Origin: Epithemia pelagica
Lineage: Eukaryota > Bacillariophyta > Bacillariophyceae > Surirellales > Surirellaceae
Assembly: GCA_946965045.2 (NCBI GenBank)
Contig: OX337234.1
Coordinates: 1,984,001-2,048,000, forward strand
Length of the DNA: 64,000 nt
Direction: 5' to 3'
A model generated the notes under the pieces. It ran no database searches. It saw only the letters and a program-made list of their open reading frames with translations, and was not told the DNA's origin. A program made the translations under genes and the position numbers. This document shows, piece by piece, positions 41,733-51,600 of the stretch. Within the stretch, counting starts at the first letter, position 1, and every line of letters starts with the position of its first letter.

Positions 41733-42788
41733 TCATTCTGAATCTTGATGGCGTCCTGATTCGTCGACGATGGAGGTATCCGATTTGTTGCTGAGGTCGG
41801 AGATGGAGCTATCCAATTTGTTGCTGAGGTCGGAGATGGACGTATCCAATTCGTTGCTGAGGTCGGAGATGGAGGTGCTGAGGTCGGAGATGGAGGTATC
41901 CAATTCGTTGCTGAGGTCGGAGATGGAGGTATGCAATTCGTTGCTGAGGTCGGAGATGGAGGTATGCAATTCGTTGCTGAGGTCGGAGATGGAGTTGCTG
42001 AGGTCGGAGATGGAGGTATGCAATTCGTTGCTGAGGTCGGAGATGGAGGTATGCAATTCGTTGCTGAGGTCGGAGATGGAGGTATGCAATTCGTTGAAGG
42101 CAGACTTTATCTCTGACTTGACGTCGGAAGCTAAGAAGAAAGCTGCAAGGACATATATCAGCGATGGAACTCCAGGAAGGAAAGCCATCACAGCTTCTTG
42201 CCAAAAAGGCTTTTCCACTGCCTCCTTTGCTGCCACTTGGATGGCACCAACTGCAGGATGTGGATATGGCGTCGGCGTCAACAGAGCCAACACACATTCT
42301 TACCAAAAAGGCATTTCCACTGCCTCCTTTGCTGCCACTGGGATGGCAGCAACTGCAGGTTGTGGATGTGCCAAGAAAGACAATGGCGTCAGCAAGAAAA
42401 ATACACTGCTTGATGCAAAAAGTGATGAAACCGCTCCTGCTACTCTACCGCCGGCGCCGGTAGATAGTTCTTGCATGACCACGTCTTTCGTAACAGGCGG
42501 TGATGCGTTGACTTGCTGGCCAGGCTGTTGCTTCTCATGATGATGATGATGATGCATTGGACCACTAAGGAAAACCAGACTACCACGGGGAGGAGTTGTC
42601 GTCATGGTCGTCGTAAATCCCGTGCGAAGAACGCGGACAGGGCCCATAGGAGGCGATGTCGTGACGGTGCCACCGGTCGTGGTAACGGGCACGGCAACGA
42701 CAAATCCGGCCACTACTGCAGTGGAGGAGGCGATCGCAGCGAGCAATAGCAGCAACGTACGACGTAGTGTTGATTGGATGGTTCTCAT
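41733..42788 (-). CDS. Probable plastid-targeted membrane protein with coiled-coil repeats, split by an in-frame stop
   Basis: Two same-frame pieces, 42788-42300 and 42293-41733, are separated by one TAA (42300-42302). The first begins with a hydrophobic signal (RTLLLLLAAIASSTAVVAGFV) ending in an AGF-like plastid motif, then a second hydrophobic stretch (FFLLTPLSFLAHPQPAVAA) like a thylakoid signal. The second repeats that stretch (LTPTPYPHPAVGAIQVAAKEAVEKPFW), then has a membrane segment (FLPGVPSLIYVLAAFFLA) and about 11 coiled-coil units of NELHTSISDLS. The stop arises just at the end of a 102-bp tandem duplication. A strong donor (gtaaga, 42303-42298) overlaps it, but the obvious acceptor (ctgcag, near 42251) would shift the frame away from the coiled coil. 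It is either spliced in a way I cannot resolve or it is broken. Confidence 0.6.
41767..42111 (-). repeat. 33-bp coding minisatellite
   Basis: Units of GAGGTCGGAGATGGA-GGTATGCAATTCGTTGCT type repeat with 33-bp and occasional 18-bp spacing. They encode the 11-residue NELHTSISDLS coiled-coil unit on the minus strand. Left-hand units are more diverged (NELDTSISDLS, NKLDSSISDLS). Confidence 0.88.
42200..42371 (-). repeat. 102-bp tandem duplication in the coiled-coil gene
   Basis: Copies at about 42201-42269 and 42303-42371 match over some 69 bp, offset 102 bp (34 codons). Both encode PAV(A/G)AI(P/Q)VAAKEAVE(M/K)PFW. The copy nearer the start codon runs straight into TAA. Confidence 0.85.
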
Positions 42789-43111
42789 CTTTTTTTAATG
42801 GATTTTGGACAAGAAGGGAAGGAGCAAGTCGTTTACCATGCCTTCGTGTGCTGAGATTACCGGAAAACCCGAAATGACAGCGACTGTTGTTGGGACTACA
42901 CTCCAGAAAAGTTGGCCACTCAATCCCCTAGCCCCCGGCGGGGGTGGAAATTTCGATGTGAATTCTCTTTCTCAAATCCCCTTGCGATGGACAAGGGAAT
43001 ACTGTATATGGAAACTCAATCCTTTTGCATATCCGTAGTATTTTCACTCAAACACCAACCTATGTACAGTACATGCATTAACTACATCCTCCCATCACTC
43101 CATTGGTCGCT
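42789..43111. other. Spacer between minus-strand genes
   Basis: Promoter region of the coiled-coil gene and 3' end of the next membrane gene. Short open frames only. Confidence 0.4.
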
Positions 43112-45361
43112 TTATTCCACCAAATGAAAGGACGCGACAGCACCTAGGGGCCGATTGGCTCCTGCTCGGTGTGTGGGGCCCGGTGGTTGCTCTTGTGGCA
43201 AACCGACAATGACCCGGCTTCCCGATTGGTCAATGGCAAATGCCGACCCAAATTGATACGTCTGGTCTCGTTTTCCCTCAGTTTCGGGATGAACAATGGG
43301 CTCGGTCAAGAGAATCCAGGTGTCCGAGGAGGCATCAAACTGATAGACAAACACCTTGCCCAAGGTCCGACTCATGGAATATGTGTTTTCTTTGGTTCGA
43401 AATGGCCCGGGGGCTCCGACAAACAATCGCTTTCCCGTATGATCAAAATGGATCGAGGCACCAAAGTTGGCGTCCTCCGATTCCCCACCCAACACATTGT
43501 TTGTCCCGTAGGCACTCCATTTTCCGGTCCCTGTCGAATCCAACCGCAATATCACGACACGATTCCGTCGTCCATTCCGTGAACCAATGGCCAAGGCTCC
43601 TCCATCCACGGATAGACTAAAGGTGCTACCTCCTAGAGGCTGCGCATGGGCCGGAAGGTAACTATTCGCCACCAACTGGGGATTCCCTAAAGGGAACCAC
43701 GTTCCAGTTATCCCATTAATCGACGAGTACACATCCACAGTCTCGGAAAGAATGTTCCCATCCGAGGATTCCTGAAAGGTTCCAACCGCTAGCAAATCAA
43801 TGCCTGACTCGTATCCAAAGAACAAAAAGCCTCCCGTCGCACTGGTCGCCAAGGTTGCTTGGGAGACCAACTCCCACGAGGCAGTACCATCCGTTGAGTG
43901 CGTTTCATGAAAGATTTCCAGCACACTCGGCTGGTTGTCATTTTCGCTAGACAGTAAAATGGCCAAGGTATCACCCCAATGAGACAAAGCCACACTAATC
44001 GCATGCCAATTCACTCGATTCACGTTGCTGTTGGCCGGACCAAAACGCTCAATATCATGGCCCGATGATCCCAAATAAATAAAGGTTTCCCCACCCTGTG
44101 TAAATGCTATTCGTTCACCATTGCCATTCATTGAAACCACTTGAATATCCTGAAATCGCTTCTTTACAGCCCCGCTGGAGGATGACATGTACGAAGATCC
44201 AGAATAGGCTGAAGGAACACTGGAAGATGTATGATACAATGTACGTTCCCAAATCCAATCATGGACTGCAACCGCCCATCGAAAAACTTGATAAGCTCCA
44301 TGGTACTGACCATCACTATCCTTTGGTCCACGCATAGCGGCCACAAAGCGATCTCCATTGCCATCCAAGTCTACTAAGTGGCCAAAGGATACTTGAGGAC
44401 GAACCGATGTGGGAAGGTGTTCGTCCGTGTGTGGAACCACCAGAGCACTCATGGGTTTAAACACACCCGTGTGAAAGCCACGCGGTGGGTAGGAATCGAT
44501 CCCGGACGAATTTCCATCGGAGGGAAGAATGGTGGTGGTGGACGGCGTCATGGGTTCCATGTCTTGGTCGTCGTCAGCTTTGGTAATGCCACCAAAACTG
44601 AGTACCAGGGTAAGGACCAAGGCGAGACAAAAGAGGGCTCCAAAAAAGGCATCCAAACTACTGGCGTCGCATTCTCCCTTTTTGCGAAAGGGTAATTCCC
44701 CATTCTTGATCAAAACGGCATTTCCTTTTCTCGCTCGTTCGATAAACCTGGAATCTCCATGATGAACGACACGATTGTGGTGACCGTCCGGTCGGCAGCT
44801 GCGAAGACCACCCAAGGAGGAGGACGTTCCCACCAAGGGAACACTTCGCACACCTCCGCCATTCTTATTAGTACTTCTTCCTCCTCGAGTCTGATTGGAA
44901 CGAATGGTTCGTTGTTGAATACGACCACCTGTACTAACAAGTTGTTGCTGCGAGTTTCGGCAACCATTGCGCACCGTTACAGTGCCATCGTCATCGTCAA
45001 AGTCCGTGGCGGTGGTTTTGTCATCTTCAAAGGACGACGAAACTACCGCGTTGTTGTCGTCGTTGCTGCTGGTGGCATTGGGATGGTCTGAAGGCGATAG
45101 GGCAGGGTTTTCTTCATCATTTCCATGGATTATCGGTGAAGAGGACAAGGGGACAACCGATAAGAGACCAACACCGTTGTAACAATAACGACTCGTCTCT
45201 CCTTGTTCAGCATTTTCATATTCGTCCAAGGATTCGTCATCCAACAACTGAATGGTTGATCCCCGTGACTCCATTAACAAATGATCGGACATATCGGATG
45301 GTTGCTCCATCCAAGCATCGCGAAACTCTTGTCCATCTTCTTCCTCGGTATTGACTGGCAT
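43112..45361 (-). CDS. Single-pass membrane protein with propeller-like ectodomain (single exon paralogue)
   Basis: A protein of 749 residues from ATG 45361 (MPVNTEEEDG); the in-frame TTG at 45391 is not needed. The acidic cytoplasmic N-terminus is about 235 residues, then one membrane segment (LDAFFGALFCLALVLTLVLSFGG), then a luminal or extracellular part with repeated blades: VSFGHLVDLDGNGDRFVAAMR, FSLSVDGGALAIGSRNGR, FGASIHFDHTGKRLFVGAPGP, FGSAFAIDQSGSRVIVGLP. These resemble FG-GAP repeats. The ectodomain aligns with the three-exon gene 38952-41191 over its length (FVAAMR, SAYGTNNVLGG versus EAYGTNNVLQG), so the two are paralogues, yet this copy has no intron. The cytoplasmic regions are not alike. 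Function is unknown; a cell-surface role is likely. Confidence 0.85.
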   Translation of the reverse strand: MPVNTEEEDGQEFRDAWMEQPSDMSDHLLMESRGSTIQLLDDESLDEYENAEQGETSRYCYNGVGLLSVVPLSSSPIIHGNDEENPALSPSDHPNATSSNDDNNAVVSSSFEDDKTTATDFDDDDGTVTVRNGCRNSQQQLVSTGGRIQQRTIRSNQTRGGRSTNKNGGGVRSVPLVGTSSSLGGLRSCRPDGHHNRVVHHGDSRFIERARKGNAVLIKNGELPFRKKGECDASSLDAFFGALFCLALVLTLVLSFGGITKADDDQDMEPMTPSTTTILPSDGNSSGIDSYPPRGFHTGVFKPMSALVVPHTDEHLPTSVRPQVSFGHLVDLDGNGDRFVAAMRGPKDSDGQYHGAYQVFRWAVAVHDWIWERTLYHTSSSVPSAYSGSSYMSSSSGAVKKRFQDIQVVSMNGNGERIAFTQGGETFIYLGSSGHDIERFGPANSNVNRVNWHAISVALSHWGDTLAILLSSENDNQPSVLEIFHETHSTDGTASWELVSQATLATSATGGFLFFGYESGIDLLAVGTFQESSDGNILSETVDVYSSINGITGTWFPLGNPQLVANSYLPAHAQPLGGSTFSLSVDGGALAIGSRNGRRNRVVILRLDSTGTGKWSAYGTNNVLGGESEDANFGASIHFDHTGKRLFVGAPGPFRTKENTYSMSRTLGKVFVYQFDASSDTWILLTEPIVHPETEGKRDQTYQFGSAFAIDQSGSRVIVGLPQEQPPGPTHRAGANRPLGAVASFHLVE

Positions 45362-45988
45362 GTTCTTCTTTGGCGGTTCGATTGGTCCCAAACCGCATTC
45401 ACAACACCAACCTTCGTTGCTCGTTCGAGAATCGTCTCTTTCTTTTGCTGCTTTTCACCAGAAGACGATATCGTGAAACCACCAATTTATGTTTTTCTTT
45501 GTGGTCGACAAGATCAATGATTGGATCTCCTGGAAGGACGGTCGATTCTTTTCTCCACAAAAGGCGAACTTCTGGTAACAACTTCCCTTTGTTCGACGGA
45601 GTCCGTGTTTCTTCTCGTCGTTTGGGGCTATTGGGTGTCACAAATCACCGGACTTCTTGGGTGTAGTCTGAGCTCCATTGATTCCCTTTGAACTTTGAAC
45701 CATAGAGTCACTACCCAGCGCCTTAAAAGTTCTGGGGGGTTCTGCTGACACGCATTCGATTAGACGCGTTTGGAACGCATTTCAATCGCATTCCATCGAA
45801 ACGCGAACACGGACATTTTCGCTCACAAAAGTGTCACTTGGATAGACTTTTTGCATCCGTTTGGTCATTGTGATTCCTCATTGCTTGTGCCAAGCTCGAA
45901 AGATCTTTGGATTCTCTCTCTCTTGATAGACCTCTTGGTTGGTTTCTTGGAGAAAAAAAACTAGGTAGTCACACAAGCAGAAGCAAGC
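45362..45988. other. Divergent promoter region
   Basis: Separates the propeller paralogue (minus) from the AAA ATPase (plus). An ACTAGGTAG motif lies 28 bases before the ATPase ATG. Small frames are not supported. Confidence 0.45.
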
Positions 45989-48976
45989 ATGCCTGGACCC
46001 GCAGATCTCATGGCCCATATTGCGGCACGTGGCAAAGAGGCAGGGCAGGAACCCACCATGGGCAAGAAGGGAGCACCGGTTGGATTGATGGCAGCCTTGG
46101 AAGCCCGGAAAACGGCACCGACTCCTAAATCCGAAACCACCAAAAGTTCTCCATCTACCAAACCAGCAGTCTCCAAGTCTACGCCACAAGTTCCAGAAGG
46201 CAAGCTCTTCCATTACGATGAGTCGGTCCAAGGCTTTTTGTTTGATTTTTCCAATAGTACACCTCGATTGACACGGGATGCCCATGGCAACGAACAAACC
46301 GACATCTTGGTTCCCTTACCACCCTGTGTGTATCGAATGACGGATTACACCTTGGCCAAAAAGGAACCAGTCTTACTCAAACGTTGTCTCCTCAAGCTCA
46401 ATGTGTTGAGGTGCCTGGCCCGCGAATGCGACAATCTCAACAATTTGCTTTGGCATCGTTTTTGTCCCACCACCAAGGAATACCAGCATCGCAAAACGCA
46501 CACCTTGGAAGAAGATGAACTGGGCAAGGCACGTTTCATGGAACTCATTTCCAATTGTGGAGTCTTTCAAAAAGTCTCGGAACTCTTGTTGCAACGGGCT
46601 GGACAAGTGGCCGATGTGGTGGCCAACGTGACACCCAGCAACAACAACAAGGAAGAGGGCGGAGGAACCAATAAGAACCCCTACCGTATTCCTCAAGTAA
46701 AGGTTCAAGGATTGGAAGACTTTCTTCAAAAGATTGAGGAGTTGGAACCTTCATTGAAACAGGCACGTGACGAGATTGAGCAAACACAATCGGTTAGCTT
46801 CTTTCCAGGTCTTGGTGTAAGTTCCTTTCCAACTTGTGCAACCTTGTGGTTGTGGAATTTCTATAGCGCAGGCACTTAGCAGGGACCCCAGAAAAAGCCG
46901 CATGACTCACCCGGTTATTGCATTGCCCATTGATAGGAACTGTTTTGCCCCGGATCCAAAGTCCTGTGCTATCCCGAAGGAATGGAAGGAAGCCCGCTCG
47001 GATGTTCCTGTGTTCAATCCTGGTATGCCGAAGAACTTAACAAAGCGACGGTACGTTTACCAGTGTTTTGCATTAGTTTTGTCACAAGAGCTCACACCTC
47101 TGTCGTTTTCTGACAATATTTTGACATGGGGACAGAACAAGATTAAACGTCGCTTTGTCCTGGTGTAAGTCGATACCGTATGACAATGTGTGACGACAAT
47201 ATCGGGTTTGAACAAGGGTCATCGACGCTTGCTAACACGATTCCATACTGACCACTCCGGTGTTCTTCTCTCCATCTCTATTCAGTGTCGAATTCATGGT
47301 CTCGGTGGGAGATGAACTCGTCTTTGTGGCGGCCACAGACGTCTATCCAGAGTTTCATGATCCCAGTCGCAGCGTTCCGCTTCGAGACTTGACGCATCGA
47401 AAATTGGACCCCGTCAACAATGCTGAAGATGCCTCCTTGTTGCAACGACTGCAACAGCGAGGGGAATTTTATGCTTCTGTAGCAACCCATAATCATTATC
47501 TGGAATATTATCCTCATTCCTTCTTCCCCATTATTGGCGGAGGGTGGAGGAACAATGCTGTCCGGCCTCTTTCCAAAGGAGGTCGAGTCATGGTGGATGG
47601 TGCGTTAACTTTTGAAAGAGGCGTGGAGGTATCATAATCATTGTCTGATGGGGATATCTTATTCATTGTTCTGTGTGTTGACTTGTCCCGAAACAGTGAA
47701 ACGTGGTATCTTGGAAGGTCATTTGCCGGTACGAGGAACGTCCGACGGCATGTCCGATACTGTGAAGGAGGCTATTAAACTGTTTGAACAGAACAAACGT
47801 ACAGGTATTGCTGTTCCCTTCCGCACAGCCATTCTTCCTGGGTTTGATTCAGGTACCTTATCCAAGAAGAAAAAGTTGCAGATGGGCGACATTGAAGAAC
47901 GAGGTGATTCCGATCGATCCAGCCTTTGGCAGTCATGGCCAATGTTGACTGGATTCTCCTTCACCGCCCGAGTGTGGGGAAAGCTGCTGCTTGGAATGCC
48001 CAAGGATATACCCTCTGGGTTTAAACAAGGCCATATGGTCAAGCGCAATTCACGGAGCAAACTCGGGGTAGAATTGGGCGGTCTTGGTGGCGAAGGCAGC
48101 TGCGGTAATTGTGGTTACATTGTCTTTCAGGAGCAAGCGTTTGAACAGCTTGTCCTGGCCGATGACAAGAAGGAATTGATTCGCGCCGTGGCGAGAAATG
48201 CTGGAGGCGGTGCCCAGTGGGACGATGATGATGGCGAAGAGAACGATGGCGATGACAAGGAGGAAGTGGGCCTGGATGTTGTGGCGAACAAAGGAGGCGC
48301 ATCTATCTTTCTGTTGCACGGTCCTCCTGGTTGTGGGAAAACACTTACGGCAGAAGCCATTGCGGAGCTGCTTCGTAAGCCTCTGTACATTGTTACGGCA
48401 GGTGATCTCGGTATCACAGCGGCCGAAGTCGAAAAAACACTGGGAGCCGTACTTGAGTTGTGTCAAACCTGGGACGCTTTGGTTTTGATTGACGAAGCAG
48501 ACATATTTTTGGAAGCTCGAAACAGTGCCGAAATTCAACGAAATGCATTGGTTTGTGTCATGCTTCGTTTGCTGGAGTATTACTCTGGTTGCTTGTTCTT
48601 GAGTTCCAACCGGGCAGCGGGTAGCATTGATGCCGCGATTGCTTCCCGAATCACAGTCATGTTGAGTTACCCGTCCCTAGATGTGGCTGGCAGGGCAAAA
48701 GTATGGAAGAACTTGATTGAACTGATTCCGGTCCAACCTGCTGGGGAGGCCACCACCAAAAACTCTCGAAAAGCTTCCAGTTATCGTGTGGATTTTTCCG
48801 AGGCGGACTTTCAGGATCTGGCGTCCAAGTACGAATTGAATGGACGTCAAATCAAAAACTCGATCGTGCTTGCAAGGGCCTTGGCTAGAGAGCGCGGAAA
48901 GCCACTCGAGATGCCTATTCTTCAGCGAGCCGTAACTGCCGTTGCAGGTGAAAACGCCGCATCTGGAGTATACTGA
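45989..48976 (+). CDS. AAA ATPase of the DUF7025-AAA type (four exons)
   Basis: Exons 45989-46816, 46872-47164, 47286-47599 and 47697-48976 join in phases 0, 2 and 1, giving 904 residues. The introns are 55, 121 and 97 nt; the first is short but its donor (gtaagt) and acceptor (gcgcag) keep frame. The N-terminal half has the pattern of fungal proteins with a DUF7025 domain (VEFMVSVGDELVFVA, then GGRVMVDVKRGI at the exon 3-4 join), preceded by a coiled-coil stretch (FLQKIEELEPSLKQARDEIEQ). The AAA module has Walker A GPPGCGKT (about 686), Walker B ALVLIDEADIF (about 739), sensor SSNRA and an arginine-finger-like ASRI. All ATPase residues look intact. It is probably a remodelling ATPase; the substrate is unknown. 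Confidence 0.85.
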
Positions 48977-49319
48977 ATATTTGGTTTACGCTGCTTTAAG
49001 GGATTGAAATTAAGTTTTAATCTGATCTTTCTGTTCCCCAATTGGATTCTGTCATGTCTTCTTCATGCATATAGATATAGATCATAAACATTGATATCAT
49101 TTTGTCGAACGAGCTTTCTCATCAGCTGTCTTCACCAACAGCCATCTCTGTTGTCATCACGGCTCCTTGGAAACTTATCAAAAGGAAAAATGTATTTTGG
49201 AGTTTTTTCATAGCGCATAGCGTCCTCTTCGCACGATCCATAGGGCTTCCACCCCCAGAACCACCGCTCAAGAGGCGGTCCATCGTTGGACCAGCCATCC
49301 CCTTCTTCCAACAGTCAGT
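48977..49319. other. Spacer between convergent genes
   Basis: AT-rich, containing the 3' ends of the ATPase and the DUF2358 gene. Nothing else is seen. Confidence 0.4.
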
Positions 49320-50495
49320 CTATGAAGCCATGCCAATTGAGGTTGCGTTGCGGCTTTCCGTTCGCCGGAGCTCACCATTCTCTCCCCATAGCAGAGAGTT
49401 CAAGGAATCATTAAGTGATTCAATCTCTTCATCTATTTCATCAAGTCGCGTTTCCGTGGACCTCTCACTCTTGAAATCACTAAAGAGTTGAGATGACGGC
49501 GCCCATGAAGCAAAGCTATCAGCATTTCTGTTGTCATCGAGATACTCATCGTAAAGCCTTTCAAAATCATCATCTTCAAAATCCTCCTCCTCGAACATGT
49601 CTTCCTCCTCCCCTTCAAAGTACGAACGGATCCCGGATCGTGATGTCCAGGCCTCAACGGGTAAAACTTTCACGTTGGACGGTGTTTCTATGCGTTCGGG
49701 GACCGGCGGGGCCTTGGCCGCAGTCAAGCGTCCGGCCGAACTCGGAAAGATGGCACTGAGGAAAAGATCCCAGTGGCGGATCGAGTACCGATCCTCTTGA
49801 TGTTGAATCAGTCCATTTTCTTGGTTGATAGTGAAGTGTGTATACACAATACAGGGCTTGATGTACATACCCCAAGGACCAAAATTGGCCCTTCCCGAAA
49901 GACGCCAAGTGCATACAATTGTATTGGGTTGCTGTTGACTGACTTGGGTGGATATAATATCAGCGCGCGATACCTTTTGGTCAAATAGAGCTTTCACGTC
50001 ATGAACATATTGATCCAGAGAATCAAAGTATACGTCGGCATCTTCGTACGTGAAATCCTGGCAAAAGTACTTGGGATCTACCTTGCCTGTTACAAACCAC
50101 TGCGATTTGTACAAATCCCGGTCTAGCATCTCGGCCAGCTCCGAAATTGTAACATGGCCGGGTTGACGGCTTTCTTTCTGAAGACGATACGACGGTCGAG
50201 GCGTCTTGTGTTGGGCGGTGCGAGCTTCCTGTACAACAGCAGAAGGATACTCGGATTTGTCATGGGATGAAGGAGACGAATGAAAGTAGGATGACGAGTG
50301 GAATCCGGGGGACACGTGTGATTTGTGGTTCCTGGTGTCGTCGTCCTGACTGTCGTCAGTCAGCGTAGCAGATCGAGCACCGACATGGCCGGTTGCCTGT
50401 CCCCCCCAAAGTGGACGACCAATACCATTCAAGAATCCATTGCAAGGATGACCACCGAAAAATAGTACAAGCCACCAGAGTTGTCTCCCGTGCAT
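49320..50495 (-). CDS. DUF2358 (NTF2-like fold) protein, probably plastid targeted
   Basis: A protein of 391 residues from ATG 50495 (MHGRQLWWLVLFFGG); the in-frame TTG at 50558 is upstream of a better start. The N-terminus looks like a signal peptide followed by a Phe-containing plastid motif (CNGFLNG). The DUF2358 core runs at about 110-245: FTYEDADVYFDSLDQYVHDVKALF, then TIVCTWRLSGRANFGPWG, then FTINQENGLIQHQEDRYSIRHWDLFLSAIFP. DUF2358 proteins are widespread in plants and algae, mostly plastid-located, without a settled function. A long acidic tail follows (EEEEDMFEEEDFEDDDFE), ending in a short coiled coil. Confidence 0.82.
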   Translation of the reverse strand: MHGRQLWWLVLFFGGHPCNGFLNGIGRPLWGGQATGHVGARSATLTDDSQDDDTRNHKSHVSPGFHSSSYFHSSPSSHDKSEYPSAVVQEARTAQHKTPRPSYRLQKESRQPGHVTISELAEMLDRDLYKSQWFVTGKVDPKYFCQDFTYEDADVYFDSLDQYVHDVKALFDQKVSRADIISTQVSQQQPNTIVCTWRLSGRANFGPWGMYIKPCIVYTHFTINQENGLIQHQEDRYSIRHWDLFLSAIFPSSAGRLTAAKAPPVPERIETPSNVKVLPVEAWTSRSGIRSYFEGEEEDMFEEEDFEDDDFERLYDEYLDDNRNADSFASWAPSSQLFSDFKSERSTETRLDEIDEEIESLNDSLNSLLWGENGELRRTESRNATSIGMAS

Positions 50496-51600
50496 TATTG
50501 TGGTTTTGTGCTCACCACGTGTTCTTGTTCGCTCCAATGAATCTGAATGTGCGCTCAATTTCTTCCAACCACGGGGGACAATGAATGAAAGTGACGAATG
50601 TGACCCTTTTAGAGAGAAAGATTGAATGGTGATGGATGCGAATCAATCACACGTCCCAAAGATCTGGTCCCCAATAGCAATAGCACAATCACAATCGTTT
50701 CGATCCATATGTCATGTGGATCTGCCGATTGCATTCTGGCGAATTTCTAGAACACAAAGGGTTGTCCGTGGTACGCTCGGAAGCAGTGGTGGTTGGACGT
50801 TGGACGGGGAAGTGATGAAACCTACAACTCAGCGTCCACTATGGGATCTCGTTCATCTTGTAGACTCAATCAAATGTGCTTTGAACAGTGATTTGGGACG
50901 CAAGGATGTAGTGGAATGTTGGGGGCAGATTCCTGCGTCAGTGACTCGCCAAGACCTGAGTCAAAGTAGTCGCTTGAACAGTGGCGGATAGGTCAATGTT
51001 AGTCGCTCCTATTAAAATTATTGCCCCATAAGTATTCCTAAGCGTGACCATATTCGTGATAAGTAAGAGGAGAAAAGTAACGCGATTTCCGTTGCGAAGT
51101 ATATTGCGGTTAATACGAGTACTTTGGGTTGCTCCACGCGTAAATAGGTGAACTTTTCTGACAAAGATCCGGTCTTGCCTCTCTGGCTTAAGTATTAAAC
51201 AACGTATGTACCAGAGGCTTTTCTGGCAAATCATTCCAGAAAATGTTTGAGTCGGACAAAATCCTTAAGTACCAATGGCGCGCCAGACACACAAATACAA
51301 AATCTCAGCGAGATTATGCATCATCAGTAATCACAAAAGCTAAATATTCGATCCGTTGGACGACGGGTATTTGTTCTAGGCAGACGATGCGCGCCACCGT
51401 CCCACTTTTTTGTGAAAGGACTTGTCCATTGACAAAATGGTTACCCTTCTTGATAAATCAATAAAAAGTCCGTTCCGGGAAAGTCCAAAGTCATTCGTGG
51501 TGTCCAAAAGGTTTGCGGAGGGAACTCCATCAGTTCCATTTCTAGGTAGACCCAACCCAGTCTCTCTCTCTTTGGACAACGACGCTTGTAGACAAAGAGA
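50496..51600. other. 1.1 kb divergent intergenic region
   Basis: Holds promoters of the DUF2358 gene (minus) and the DUF1336 gene (plus). A 121-residue plus-strand frame (50626-50991) has no recognisable motif and could be a small unknown gene, but I do not call it. Confidence 0.4.

Noticed and set aside
47051-47135. Possible 85-nt intron (gtacgt...gacag) in exon 2 of the AAA ATPase
   Set aside because: The frame is open straight through, and removing it puts the reading out of phase with the next exon (VEFMVSV).
50626-50991. 121-residue plus-strand frame
   Set aside because: No motif, no codon pattern distinct from neighbours, and it lies in a divergent promoter region.
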